64,000 nucleotides of DNA from Bradyrhizobium symbiodeficiens (GTDB lineage Bacteria; Pseudomonadota; Alphaproteobacteria; Rhizobiales; Xanthobacteraceae): the NCBI RefSeq assembly GCF_002266465.3, contig NZ_CP029427.2:2482501-2546500 (forward strand), in the 5' to 3' direction. This document shows, piece by piece, positions 10,507 to 18,941 of the stretch. The position numbers were made by a program, and so were the translations under genes. The notes below the pieces were generated by a model that ran no database searches, was not told the origin of the DNA, and saw only the letters and a list, made by a program, of their open reading frames with translations. The number at the start of each line of letters is the position of its first letter. Position 1 is the stretch's first letter.

Positions 10507-11748
10507 ATGACGACCACACAGCTCTCGGCCGACATCGGGACGGCCAATCGCACCGGCCTTTATCTGGCCGCGCTGCAACTGGTGTTCACGCTGGGCTGGA
10601 CCACCTACGTCATCTATCTGCCAAAGCTTGCCGCCGAGGTCGGCATCGCGCCATCCGCTGTCATCCTCATCCTGATGCTGGACCAGGCGATCTTCACCAT
10701 CGCCGATACGGCGATGGGGATCGCCGCGGACAAGCTCGCGCCCTACGTCGGCAGGCTTGGCTTGTTCGTCGGGCTGGTGGCCGCGATCTCCTGCGGCGCG
10801 TTCGTCGCGATGCCCTTCGTGGCCGGCGTCGGCGCGGCAGCGCAGGTCTGGCTCATCGCGCTGATCGTGGTCTGGTCGGTCACCTCGTCTGCCTTGCGCG
10901 CGCCGCCGCTGACGCTGCTCGGCAAATACCGTTCGAAGCCGCAGGTGCCGTTCCTCGCGGCGCTGGCGATGCTCGGCTACGGCGTTGCCGGCGCGGTCTC
11001 GCCCTATCTCGGCGTCGTGCTGCGGGACCACGATGCGCGGCTGCCATTCGTGATCTCCGGCGTCGTGTTGCTGCTCACGGCGCTCGCCCTGTCGCGGATT
11101 GAGCATGACGTGGCGCGTGATACCTCGCTGCCGGCGCCGGCCGAGGCGGCCAAGCCGCTGGGCTTCGTGCCGATCGTCTTCATCGTCGCGATGGTTGCAT
11201 TGGCGCTCGGCTATCAGTTGCACTTCGCCATGAACAGCGCGCCGTTCTACCTGCGCTTCGCCAAGTCCGGCGATTTGCAATGGCTGATGCCGGTGTTCTG
11301 GATCGGCTTCAACATCGCGATGTTTCCGGCGAGCCTCGTCGTCAAGCATCGCGGCGGCCTGATCGTGATGGGCGCCGCCGGATTGCTCGGTGCGGTCGCG
11401 ATCGCCGCGGCGGAGCTTGCCGGCAGCCTCAATACGCTGATCGCCGCGCAGTTCCTCGCCGGCGCGGCCTGGGGCTGCATGCTCATGAGCGCGATCTCGG
11501 CCGCGCTTGCGATTGGCTCGACCGGCGCGGAGGGCAAGGTCACGGGCCTCGTGTTCTCCGCGCTGGCGCTCGGCACCTTCGCGCGGATGGCGGCGGTCGC
11601 CGGTGGCCTGCAGAAGATCCCTGACTATGCGCCGCTATTGCACTGGGCACCGGTCGCCTGCTGGTCGGTCGCAGGCGCCGGCCTGCTGGTGATCGCGGCT
11701 GCACGGCTACAGGGAGTGCCGAGCCTCAAGGCTTCGGCGGGTGAATGA
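10507..11748 (+). CDS. MFS transporter
   Basis: 413 residues, around 12 hydrophobic segments (e.g. GLYLAALQLVFTLGWTTYVIYL, PFVISGVVLLLTALAL, GFVPIVFIVAMVALALGY), polar loop between the two halves near residues 198-218. GGGGGAG sits upstream of the ATG. Inner-membrane secondary transporter of the major facilitator superfamily; ligand unknown. Its 3' end overlaps the convergent ThDP-enzyme gene by 23 bp. No conserved sugar-porter motif was noticed. Position next to the hpa operon allows, but does not show, a role in aromatic-acid uptake. Confidence 0.85.
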   Translation: MTTTQLSADIGTANRTGLYLAALQLVFTLGWTTYVIYLPKLAAEVGIAPSAVILILMLDQAIFTIADTAMGIAADKLAPYVGRLGLFVGLVAAISCGAFVAMPFVAGVGAAAQVWLIALIVVWSVTSSALRAPPLTLLGKYRSKPQVPFLAALAMLGYGVAGAVSPYLGVVLRDHDARLPFVISGVVLLLTALALSRIEHDVARDTSLPAPAEAAKPLGFVPIVFIVAMVALALGYQLHFAMNSAPFYLRFAKSGDLQWLMPVFWIGFNIAMFPASLVVKHRGGLIVMGAAGLLGAVAIAAAELAGSLNTLIAAQFLAGAAWGCMLMSAISAALAIGSTGAEGKVTGLVFSALALGTFARMAAVAGGLQKIPDYAPLLHWAPVACWSVAGAGLLVIAAARLQGVPSLKASAGE

Positions 11749-13354
11749 ACGCCCACGGGCTCACTTCGGAATCCCGCGCCACTTCCACCGAGATCAGGTA
11801 TGGCCCGCTGTGGCTAAGCGCCTTCTCCATCGCTGCCTTGAACTGATCCGGCGCGGTGACACGCGCCGCCGCAACGCCGAAGGACTCCGCGAGCTTGACG
11901 AAGTCGGGATTGACGAGGTCGGAGGCGACCACGCGGCCGTCGAAGCGTTCGCGCTGATCGCGGCGGACATTGCCGTAGGCGTTGTTGTTGAACACCAGCG
12001 TCACCACGCCGATGTTGAACTGCACGGCGGTTGATAGCTCCTGCACGCCGAACATGAAGCCGCCATCGCCGGTGATCGCGACCACCGGCTTGTCGGGATT
12101 GGCGACCTTGGCCCCGAGCGCGGTCGGGAAGCCCGAGCCGAGCGTGCCCTGATAGCCCGAGGTGATGAAGGTGCGCGGCTGGTAGACCGGAAAGCCGTAC
12201 CAGGAGGCGAAGCCGAATTGCGACAGTTCATCGGTCACGATCGCATTCGCCGGCAGCACCTCGCGCAGGATGTCGAGATAGGCCATCTGCGGCTGGATGC
12301 GCTGGATCTCGGCTTGCGCGGTCGCGGTGGCCTGGCGGATGTCCTCCCGCCGGCCCCGGGTCCGCGCATAGCCGGCCTTCTTCACGGCCGCGACGAGATC
12401 GGCCGTTCCGGCCTGGGCATCGGCGACGATGGCGGTGTCAACGACCACCCGGCGCATCTCGACCGGATCGATGTCGATGCGAATGGATTTCAATCCGCTC
12501 GGTTGATAGGGCCAGCGGAAGCCCGATGCCGGCAGCTCCGCGCGCGTACCGATGGCGATCATCAGATCGGTTGTCGGCCACAGCTTGTAGGCGGCCGCCA
12601 TGGTCAGCCCGAGCTCGTGCGCATTGGAGACGATGCCGCGGCCGCTGCGGAAGGCGACCACGGGCGCATCGATCATCTCGGCGAGCTCGAGGATCTCCTC
12701 GCCGGCCTCGATCGCGCCGCTGCCGACGAAGATCATCGGTGCCTTGCTCGCCTTGATCAGCGCCGCCGCCTGCTTCACGAGATCGGGATCGGGCTGCGGG
12801 GCGGGCAGCGGCTCCAGCACCTGCGCTGCGGCCGTGTCCGCGCGCTGGGTGAAGACGTCCCAGGGCATCTCGACCGAGGCGGGGCCGCGCCGTCCCGACA
12901 TCATCTCCTGGAAGGCGCGCGCCACGGTGGTCGGTGCATTGCCGGGATATTCGATCCGGTCGGCCCATTTCACATAGGTGCGCAGGGTCGCAAGCTGGTC
13001 CGGCATCTCGTGCAGATGGCCGCGGCCCTTGCCGAGGAATTGCGTCGGTACCTGCCCGGTGACGCACAGCACCGGCTCGTTGCAGCCGAACGCGGTGAGC
13101 AGTGCGGCGCTGGCATTGAGCACGCCGGGGCCGGGCACCACGCTGAACACGCCGGGCCTGCCGCTGGAGCGCGCATAGCCGAACGCCATGTAACCGCAGG
13201 CCTGTTCGTGCCGGGCGCCGATCACCTTGAGCTGGGCCTGGTGGAAGGCGTCGAACAAGCCGTAGACCTGCGCGCCGGGCAGACCGAACACGGTGTCGAC
13301 GCCGTGGGCGACAAGCCCGCTTACGATCGCTTCGCCGCCGGTGAGGGTCGTCAT
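11726..13354 (-). CDS. Thiamine-diphosphate enzyme, acetolactate synthase-like
   Basis: 542 residues. N-terminal ThDP pyrimidine domain with catalytic Glu50 in GARHEQACGYMAFGYARSSG, central domain, C-terminal pyrophosphate domain with GDGGFMFGVQELSTAV followed by NNNAYGN (the GDG-x(about 26)-NN motif). Members are acetolactate synthases, glyoxylate carboligases, benzoylformate- or oxalyl-CoA-decarboxylases; no small regulatory subunit gene is nearby, so a biosynthetic IlvB role is unlikely. It is last in the leftward hpa operon, 25 bp after the FAH gene, so decarboxylation or ligation of an aromatic-acid-derived 2-oxo acid is plausible inference. Confidence 0.85.
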   Translation of the reverse strand: MTTLTGGEAIVSGLVAHGVDTVFGLPGAQVYGLFDAFHQAQLKVIGARHEQACGYMAFGYARSSGRPGVFSVVPGPGVLNASAALLTAFGCNEPVLCVTGQVPTQFLGKGRGHLHEMPDQLATLRTYVKWADRIEYPGNAPTTVARAFQEMMSGRRGPASVEMPWDVFTQRADTAAAQVLEPLPAPQPDPDLVKQAAALIKASKAPMIFVGSGAIEAGEEILELAEMIDAPVVAFRSGRGIVSNAHELGLTMAAAYKLWPTTDLMIAIGTRAELPASGFRWPYQPSGLKSIRIDIDPVEMRRVVVDTAIVADAQAGTADLVAAVKKAGYARTRGRREDIRQATATAQAEIQRIQPQMAYLDILREVLPANAIVTDELSQFGFASWYGFPVYQPRTFITSGYQGTLGSGFPTALGAKVANPDKPVVAITGDGGFMFGVQELSTAVQFNIGVVTLVFNNNAYGNVRRDQRERFDGRVVASDLVNPDFVKLAESFGVAAARVTAPDQFKAAMEKALSHSGPYLISVEVARDSEVSPWAFIHPPKP

Positions 13355-13379
13355 TGCACTATTCCACTTCGATGGTTGT

Positions 13380-14249
13380 TCAGGCTTCGTCGACGACGCC
13401 GTTGCGCAGCGTGCCGATGCCTTCGGCCGCGACCTCGACGACGTCGCCGGGCTTCAGGTACCGCGGCGGATCGAACCGGGCACCGGCGCCGGTCGGCGTG
13501 CCCGTGACGATGATATCGCCGGGGACGAGCGTTGCGAAGGTGGAGATATAGTTGATGAGGGTGCGGAACGGAAACATCAGCCGGCTGGTGCGGTCGTCCT
13601 GCCTGAGCTCGCCGTTGACTTGCGTGGTCAGCCTGATGTCCGCGATCTGAGATTCCCTGACGTAAGGTACCAGCCAGGGGCCGAGGCTGCCGCTGGAATC
13701 AAAATTCTTACCCTGGGTGACGTTGAACTTGGCGTGGCGCAGCCAGTCGCGCACCGAGCCTTCGTTGCAGAGCGTGAGCGCGGCGATGTGGTCGAGCGCG
13801 CTGCTTTCGGGGATGTGCCGGCCCGCCTTGCCGATCACCAGCACGATCTCGCCTTCATAGTCGAGCTGCGCGGAGGCGCGCGGGCGCACCAGCGGCGTGT
13901 CGTGGCCGACGAAGGAGCGGGGCGAGCGCATGAACATGCTCGGGTATTTCGGCGCGTCCTGACCGTCCTTATACTCGGCGTTACGATCAGGGTAGTTGAC
14001 GCCGATGCAGATGATCTTCTCGGGCGCGGGCACCGGCGGCAGCCAGGTGATGTCGTCGAACGCGTGGTCCGGTGTGCGACCGGCGGCTTCCTCGGCAAGG
14101 CTCACGAGCTTGCCGGCCGCGATCACATCGCGCAGCGTCGGATAGTCCTTGGAGTAACGTGTGGAGAGGTCGACGATGCCGCCCTCCAGGACGGCACCGA
14201 AGCCGACATCACCCTTTATGGAATAGGTGGCGAGGCGCGGAAGCTTCAT
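13380..14249 (-). CDS. Fumarylacetoacetate hydrolase family protein (HpaG position)
   Basis: 289 residues: N-terminal cap (MKLPRLATYSIKGDVGFGAVLEGGIVDLS), then the FAH fold with IICIGVNYPDRNAEYKDGQ, MFMRSPRSFVGHDTPLVRP, the metal-binding LDYEGEIVLVIGKAGRHI and the C-terminal VPGDIIVTGTPTGAGARFDPPRYLKPGDVVEVAAEGIGTLRNGV. In a homoprotocatechuate pathway the missing step is decarboxylation of 5-oxopent-3-ene-1,2,5-tricarboxylate (HpaG), done by a FAH-fold protein; this is the only unassigned FAH protein in the operon. The sequence resembles general FAHD proteins, so I do not give the symbol. It lies 3 bp downstream of the hpaD stop. Confidence 0.83.
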   Translation of the reverse strand: MKLPRLATYSIKGDVGFGAVLEGGIVDLSTRYSKDYPTLRDVIAAGKLVSLAEEAAGRTPDHAFDDITWLPPVPAPEKIICIGVNYPDRNAEYKDGQDAPKYPSMFMRSPRSFVGHDTPLVRPRASAQLDYEGEIVLVIGKAGRHIPESSALDHIAALTLCNEGSVRDWLRHAKFNVTQGKNFDSSGSLGPWLVPYVRESQIADIRLTTQVNGELRQDDRTSRLMFPFRTLINYISTFATLVPGDIIVTGTPTGAGARFDPPRYLKPGDVVEVAAEGIGTLRNGVVDEA

Positions 14250-14252
14250 GGC

Positions 14253-15236
14253 TCAATCCGCCACCAGCACGTCGGCCACGAATTTCGGCTCGCGCACGGT
14301 CTGCCCTGAGAACGGCGAGCCCTGCTCGAACCAGGAGCGCGGCGCGGGTGCGCCCCACAGCGTCTGGCGCCGCGGATCGCGCAGCGACCAGCGCAGCGGC
14401 TCATGGTCGTGATCGCCAGTGAAGTAATCGCTGGTGTAGAGCTCGAGGCGGTGTCCATCAGGGTCGCGCACATAGAGGAAAAACGCATTCGAGATGCCGT
14501 GGCGTCCCGGGCCGCGCTCGATGTTCTTCACGAAGCCCTGGGACGCCATGACGTCGCAGAGATGGATGATGTTCATCGCCGTCGGCGTCCAATAGGCGAA
14601 ATGGTGCAGGCGAGGGCCCTTGCCGTTGGTGATGGCGAAGTCGTGGACATTGCCCTTGCGATGCATCCAGGCGGCCGCGATGCGCCCGTTCGGTCCATCT
14701 TCCTCGGCGTATTCGGTGAGGCGGAAGCCGAGCCGCGCGTAGAACTCGACCGTGTCCTGCACCTCGGCGGCGAAGACATTGAAATGATCGAGCCGCTGCG
14801 GGTGGCAGCCCCTGTAGAGATCATAGCGGCGCAAGAGATGCGGTCGACGGTCCATCGACGCATAGAGCTCGATCTGGAAGCCGAAGGGATCGGTGAACTG
14901 CAGGGTACGGCCCTGGAACGGCTGATCGACGAAGGCGTATCCGAGGCCGTTCTCGGACAGGAAGGCGGCAGCCTTGTCGAGATCTCCGTCGTTGCCGACC
15001 TTGAAGCCGAGCCGCGCGCAAGCGGGCACCGCGGCTTTCCGCAGCACCAGCGAGTGATGCTGATGCTCCTCGGCGGCACGCAGGTAGACGACGTTGTCGT
15101 CGGCGTCCTCGACATGCAGGCCGACGGTGGTCTCGTAGAACTCCCGGCTCAGCTTCAGATCGGTCACGTCGAGCACGACGTGACTGGAGCGGATGATGTT
15201 GAACGGCGGCTCGAAGACGTGTTGCGGTATGGGCAT
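14253..15236 (-). CDS. hpaD: 3,4-dihydroxyphenylacetate 2,3-dioxygenase (extradiol, VOC fold)
   Basis: 327 residues; start set at ATG 15236 (GAGGGG upstream) because the longer frame reads into the palindromic repeat. Two vicinal-oxygen-chelate domains; the C-terminal one has the Fe/Mn facial triad: His151 (RLDHFNVF), His211 or 212 (RLHHFAYW) and Glu265 (HRLELYTSDY), at positions close to those of the Brevibacterium/Arthrobacter homoprotocatechuate dioxygenases. It cleaves the ring of homoprotocatechuate next to the hydroxyls, giving 5-carboxymethyl-2-hydroxymuconate semialdehyde, the substrate of the dehydrogenase encoded just upstream. Assignment rests on both sequence and operon. Confidence 0.9.
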   Translation of the reverse strand: MPIPQHVFEPPFNIIRSSHVVLDVTDLKLSREFYETTVGLHVEDADDNVVYLRAAEEHQHHSLVLRKAAVPACARLGFKVGNDGDLDKAAAFLSENGLGYAFVDQPFQGRTLQFTDPFGFQIELYASMDRRPHLLRRYDLYRGCHPQRLDHFNVFAAEVQDTVEFYARLGFRLTEYAEEDGPNGRIAAAWMHRKGNVHDFAITNGKGPRLHHFAYWTPTAMNIIHLCDVMASQGFVKNIERGPGRHGISNAFFLYVRDPDGHRLELYTSDYFTGDHDHEPLRWSLRDPRRQTLWGAPAPRSWFEQGSPFSGQTVREPKFVADVLVAD

Positions 15237-15258
15237 TGCGTTTCCCCTCTCGGTCCCT

Positions 15259-15363
15259 GTCATTCCGGGGCGCGCGAAGCGCGAGCCCGGAATCCATTCC
15301 TCGACGAACTCTGCTGCGCGATGGATTCCGGGTTCGATGCTACGCATCGCCCCGGAAAGACGA
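15259..15363. repeat. Intergenic palindromic element inside the hpa operon
   Basis: Left arm GTCATTCCGGGGCGCGCGAA ... AGCCCGGAATCCAT; right arm ATGGATTCCGGGTTCGATGC ... GCCCCGGAAAGACG. The right end carries AAAGAC instead of AATGAC. It ends one base before the hpaE stop codon (15364) and fills the hpaE-hpaD gap, the only gap above 35 bp in the operon. Confidence 0.88.
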
Positions 15364-16902
15364 TCAGATTCCCAGTTTCTGAATCTTGTGCGTGCCCCGC
15401 GCCAGCGAGACGTGCTTGGTTTCCATGTAGAAGTCGAACGAGTAATCGCCGCCGTCGCGGCCGATGCCGGAGGCCTTCATGCCGCCGAACGGCGTCGGCA
15501 GATGGCGCACGTTTTCCGAGTTGAGCCAGATCATGCCGGCTTCGAGCGCGTCGGCGACGCGCAGCGCACGGCCGACGTCGTTGGTCCAGACATAGCCGGT
15601 CAGGCCATAGCGGATGTCGTTGGCGATCTCGATGGCTTCAGCTTCGTCCCTGAAGGGCAGCACGGTGAGAAACGGGCCGAACACCTCCTCCTGGGCAACC
15701 CGCATCTTGCCGTGCGCGCCGGTGACCAGGGTGGGCTCGACATAATGTCCGCCGCCCGGGCCGTCATGGGCCTTGCCACCAACGGCGATCACGGCGCCGT
15801 CCTGGCGCGCGACGTCGAAATAGGAGCAGACCTTTGCCAGATGGCGTTCGTGGATCAGCGGTCCGATCTCGGTGGCGGGATCGAGGGGATGGCCGACCTT
15901 CAGCGCCTTCACGCGCGCGGTGAGCTTCTCCGTGAACTTGTCCGCGATGCCGGCGTGAACCAGGAGGCGGCTCGATGACGTGCAGCGCTCGCCGTTGAGC
16001 GAGTAGATCATGAACACGACGGCATCGAGCGCGCGGTCGAGATCGGCGTCGTCGAACACGATCACAGGATTCTTGCCGCCGAGCTCGAAATGCACGCGCT
16101 TCAGCGTCGGCGCGCCCTGCACCATGATCGCCGAGCCCGTCGCGCTCTCGCCGACGAAGCCGATCGCCTTGATGGCGGGATGCTCGGTCAGCGCCTTGCC
16201 GGCCTCTTCGCCGAAGCCGTGGACGGTGTTGAGCACGCCGTCGGGAACGCCGGCCTGCTTGACGAGCTTTCCGAGCATGTCCGCGGTGACCGGCGACCAC
16301 TCCGCCGGCTTGTGCACGACCGTGCACCCCGCAGCGAGGGCAGGGGCGATCTTCCAGGTCGAGAGCATGAACGGCGTGTTCCACGGCGTGATCACGCCGA
16401 CCGGGCCGATCGGCACGCGCGTCGAGATGTTCCAGTGCTCGTCGCTCGGCGTGTTGAGGCCGTCGCGCGCCTCCGCGCATTTGTCGGCAAAGAAGCGGAA
16501 ATTCTCGGCGGCGCGGATCGCGGCCTTGGCCATGAAGCGATAGGCCTGGCCGGTGTCGATGCATTCGAGCACCGCGATGTCCTCGGCATTGTCCTCGATC
16601 GCGTCGGCGACGCGGTGCAGCAGCTTCTTCCGCATCGCCGGGCCCATGTCGCGCCAGGACTTGAAGGCGAGCGCCGCGGCCGTTGCGGCGCGGTCGATGT
16701 CCTCGGCAGTGCCGCGCGCGACGCTCGCGAGCGTCGTGCCGTCGACCGGCGACTTCGTTTCAAAGGTCTCGCCGGAGATCGAGGCAACGGTCTTGCCGTC
16801 GATCATGTGGCTGATGCCCTCAGTGCGCAGCTTCTCCAGCAGCGGTGCGACGCGGTCGCGGTTGGCCTGGAACACATCGGCTTTGGGGCTGGTCTTATCC
16901 AT
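15364..16902 (-). CDS. hpaE: 5-carboxymethyl-2-hydroxymuconate semialdehyde dehydrogenase
   Basis: 512 residues, NAD-dependent aldehyde dehydrogenase fold. Seen: GVITPWNTPFMLSTWKIAPAL (Asn175), HKPAEWSPVTA (Lys198), FVGESATGSAIM nucleotide loop, Glu273 in HFELGGKNPVIVFDDADLDR and nucleophile Cys307 in NGERCTSSSRLLV. Oxidises the ring-cleavage semialdehyde to 5-carboxymethyl-2-hydroxymuconate. Length fits the HpaE subfamily (about 490-515). Its start overlaps the hpaF stop by 8 bp, showing co-translation. Substrate specificity is inferred from the operon; the dehydrogenase call itself is firm. Confidence 0.93.
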   Translation of the reverse strand: MDKTSPKADVFQANRDRVAPLLEKLRTEGISHMIDGKTVASISGETFETKSPVDGTTLASVARGTAEDIDRAATAAALAFKSWRDMGPAMRKKLLHRVADAIEDNAEDIAVLECIDTGQAYRFMAKAAIRAAENFRFFADKCAEARDGLNTPSDEHWNISTRVPIGPVGVITPWNTPFMLSTWKIAPALAAGCTVVHKPAEWSPVTADMLGKLVKQAGVPDGVLNTVHGFGEEAGKALTEHPAIKAIGFVGESATGSAIMVQGAPTLKRVHFELGGKNPVIVFDDADLDRALDAVVFMIYSLNGERCTSSSRLLVHAGIADKFTEKLTARVKALKVGHPLDPATEIGPLIHERHLAKVCSYFDVARQDGAVIAVGGKAHDGPGGGHYVEPTLVTGAHGKMRVAQEEVFGPFLTVLPFRDEAEAIEIANDIRYGLTGYVWTNDVGRALRVADALEAGMIWLNSENVRHLPTPFGGMKASGIGRDGGDYSFDFYMETKHVSLARGTHKIQKLGI

Positions 16903-17293
16903 GGGCGGTTTCCACTTTCAGGGCGTCGTGGATGTTGTTGCGCTTCCAGCTGGTGTCCTTGTCGTTGATCTGCATGTCGAACGACAAAGCGAATTTGCTG
17001 GCGGCGAAGACGGGATCGAGATGGCGGGAGAGTGCCTGGAAGACGTGCTCGCCGGCCTGCTGGCGCGTCTTGAGGTCGCGGCCCTCGCCGATGCGCAGCA
17101 CCATGTCGAGAAACCCATAGTCGTTTCGCGCGTCGGCGATCGCATAGTGCTCGCACCTGATGGCGCGGACGCGGATGCCGCCGAGCGGGAAGATGCCGGT
17201 CTCGACTGCCGCCTTGCGCACGACTTCGCAGACCAGCTTCATATCGAGACGTCCGTCGAGATTGGCGGAATATTCGATGGTGAAATGCGGCAT
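16895..17293 (-). CDS. hpaF: 5-carboxymethyl-2-hydroxymuconate delta-isomerase
   Basis: 132 residues. The start is ATG 17293, with AGGGAG upstream, so that mature Pro1 (MPHFTIEYSANLDG) becomes the general base, as in the tautomerase superfamily to which CHMI belongs. Other family features: GGIRVRAIRCEHYAIAD and the C-terminal FDMQINDKDTSWKRNNIH. It isomerises 5-carboxymethyl-2-hydroxymuconate before decarboxylation/hydration. The longer frame upstream is out of place since it would displace Pro1. Lies between hpaH (32-bp gap) and hpaE (8-bp overlap). Confidence 0.92.
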   Translation of the reverse strand: MPHFTIEYSANLDGRLDMKLVCEVVRKAAVETGIFPLGGIRVRAIRCEHYAIADARNDYGFLDMVLRIGEGRDLKTRQQAGEHVFQALSRHLDPVFAASKFALSFDMQINDKDTSWKRNNIHDALKVETAHG

Positions 17294-17325
17294 CGCGGTT
17301 TCACTCCCTGTGTCGTCTTGTTGCT

Positions 17326-18132
17326 TTACGCGAAGTAGCAGCTCACCGAGCCGTAGGCGCCATAATCGGCTTGAATTGTGTCGCCCTTGCGGGTCTCGAT
17401 CGGACGGATGAAGGAGCCGGCAAGCACGACCTGTCCGGGCTCCAGCGCAAGGCCGAGCGGCGCGATCTTGTTGGCGAGCCAGGCCACGGCGGTCGCCGGG
17501 TGATTGAGCACGCCGGCGGCAAGGCCGGTCTCCTCGAGCTGGCCGTTCCGAAAGCACAGCGCGCCGATCCAGCGCAAGTCTGCGTCCAACGGCCGGATCG
17601 GCCGTCCGCCGAGCACGATGCCGGCATTCGCCGCATTGTCGGCGATGGTGTCGAAGATCTTTCGCGTCGCTTTCGTCCTGGGATCGACGCGCTCGATCCG
17701 CGTGTCCAGAATCTCCAGCGCGGGAACCACGAAGTCGGTAGCATTGAGCACGTCGAACAGCGTGCTATCAGGCCCTGCGAGCCGCTTGCTCATGACGAAG
17801 GCGAGCTCGGCCTCGACCCGCGTGGCGATGAAGCGCCCGGTCGGAATGATGCCGCCATCGGCGAAGAACATGTCGTCGAGCAGCACGCCGGAATCCGGCT
17901 CGTCGATGTCAAGCGCGCTCTGCATCGCCTTCGAGGTCAGGCCGATCTTGTGGCCCTTGACGATGCGCCCCTCGGCGATCTTGACGTCGACCCAGGCCTT
18001 CTGAATCGCGTAGGCGTCGGCGATGGTGATGCCGGGGAAATCCTGCGACAGCTGCCGGATCTGCACGCGGGTCTTCTCCGCTTGGTGCAGACGCCTCGCG
18101 CAAGCTTGGATATCGTCGTTGGAAAGCGCCAT
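17326..18132 (-). CDS. hpaH: 2-oxo-hept-3-ene-1,7-dioate hydratase
   Basis: 268 residues, FAH-fold hydratase of the MhpD/HpaH type. Seen: MALSNDDIQACARRLHQAEK start, ITIADAYAIQKAWVDVKIAEG, KGHKIGLTSKAMQSALDIDEPDSGVLLDDMFF, ATRVEAELAFVMSKRLAGP with the Glu metal ligands, VPALEILDTRIE and the end FIRPIETRKGDTIQADYGAYGSVSCYF. It adds water to the C7 dienoate, giving the aldolase substrate. First gene of the leftward hpa operon; the promoter must lie in the 111-bp gap shared with hpaR, which contains a 16-bp palindrome. Confidence 0.93.
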   Translation of the reverse strand: MALSNDDIQACARRLHQAEKTRVQIRQLSQDFPGITIADAYAIQKAWVDVKIAEGRIVKGHKIGLTSKAMQSALDIDEPDSGVLLDDMFFADGGIIPTGRFIATRVEAELAFVMSKRLAGPDSTLFDVLNATDFVVPALEILDTRIERVDPRTKATRKIFDTIADNAANAGIVLGGRPIRPLDADLRWIGALCFRNGQLEETGLAAGVLNHPATAVAWLANKIAPLGLALEPGQVVLAGSFIRPIETRKGDTIQADYGAYGSVSCYFA

Positions 18133-18164
18133 TTGTGATCTTACAAATTGGGGTGCCGGAAGAT

Positions 18165-18180
18165 ACTTAACATGTTAAGT
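18165..18180. promoter_or_regulatory. Perfect 16-bp palindrome, likely HpaR operator
   Basis: ACTTAACATGTTAAGT is its own reverse complement. It is alone in the 111-bp space between divergent hpaH and hpaR, 32 bp from the hpaH ATG and 63 bp from the hpaR ATG. MarR-family regulators such as HpaR bind palindromes of this size and repress both directions until an aromatic ligand is present. That it binds HpaR is inference from position and symmetry. Confidence 0.8.
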
Positions 18181-18243
18181 GAATGCGTCAAACACAATTC
18201 CGGCTTGCTGCACTGCAAACGTCTTGCGGTTTGAAAGGGCATC

Positions 18244-18786
18244 ATGGTGAAGAGACCGGCTGATCCAGCCAACGGAAGCGCGCCTGCCGCAGGACCTATC
18301 GCAAGGCCTGCCGCAAGGCAGGTGCCGATGCGCGATTTCTCGCGCTCCCTGCCGATGTCGCTGCTGCGGGCCCGCGAAGCGGTGATGCGACAATTTCGCC
18401 CCTCCCTGCGCGAGCACGGCTTGACCGAGCAGCAATGGCGCATCCTGCGTGCACTGGCCGCGATCGACGCGGTCGAGGTCACGGAACTCGCGCGCACGGC
18501 GTTCCTGCTCGGGCCGAGCCTGTCGCGCATCCTGCGCGATCTCGAGGCGCGCAACCTGATCGAGCGCAAGACGGCCAAGGCGGACCAGCGCCGCAGCATG
18601 GTCTCGATCTCGAAAGAGGGCGTGAAGCTGATGGCCTCGGTGGCGCCGAATTCGGAGGCGATCTATGCCGAGATCACGCGACGGTTCGGTGCACGCAAGC
18701 TCGCGGAGTTGCAGGAGATGCTCGGCGCGCTCGAACTGAGTCTTGCAGAGCTTGGCGGCGCCGAGGAGGCAAGTGCCGAGGAGTGA
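18244..18786 (+). CDS. hpaR: Homoprotocatechuate degradation regulator, MarR family
   Basis: 180 residues; core begins MRDFSRSLPMSLLRAREAVM (around residue 29), which is where other HpaR proteins start, so the preceding Ala/Pro-rich segment may be a lineage extension or the true start may be the internal ATG. AAAGGG precedes the first ATG. Winged-helix features: LTEQQWRILRAL, VTELARTAFLLGPSLSRILRDLEARNLIERKTAKADQRR with the Asp-x-Arg-Arg wing. Expected to repress hpaHFEDG and itself from the 16-bp palindrome upstream and to release on 4-hydroxyphenylacetate-type ligands (family knowledge). Confidence 0.92.
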   Translation: MVKRPADPANGSAPAAGPIARPAARQVPMRDFSRSLPMSLLRAREAVMRQFRPSLREHGLTEQQWRILRALAAIDAVEVTELARTAFLLGPSLSRILRDLEARNLIERKTAKADQRRSMVSISKEGVKLMASVAPNSEAIYAEITRRFGARKLAELQEMLGALELSLAELGGAEEASAEE

Positions 18787-18941
18787 ATGCTGATATGCGC
18801 GAGCGTGCGGCAACGGCCATGGACATCCGCTGATTTGTTCGCGCAAACTGCCGCCCAAGCCGATCGATGCAAAATCGGCACCGGGACGGAGAACGCCGCG
18901 TCGAGCGCGCTCCGCCGGAACCAGGAGGCGCGCGGACTTTC

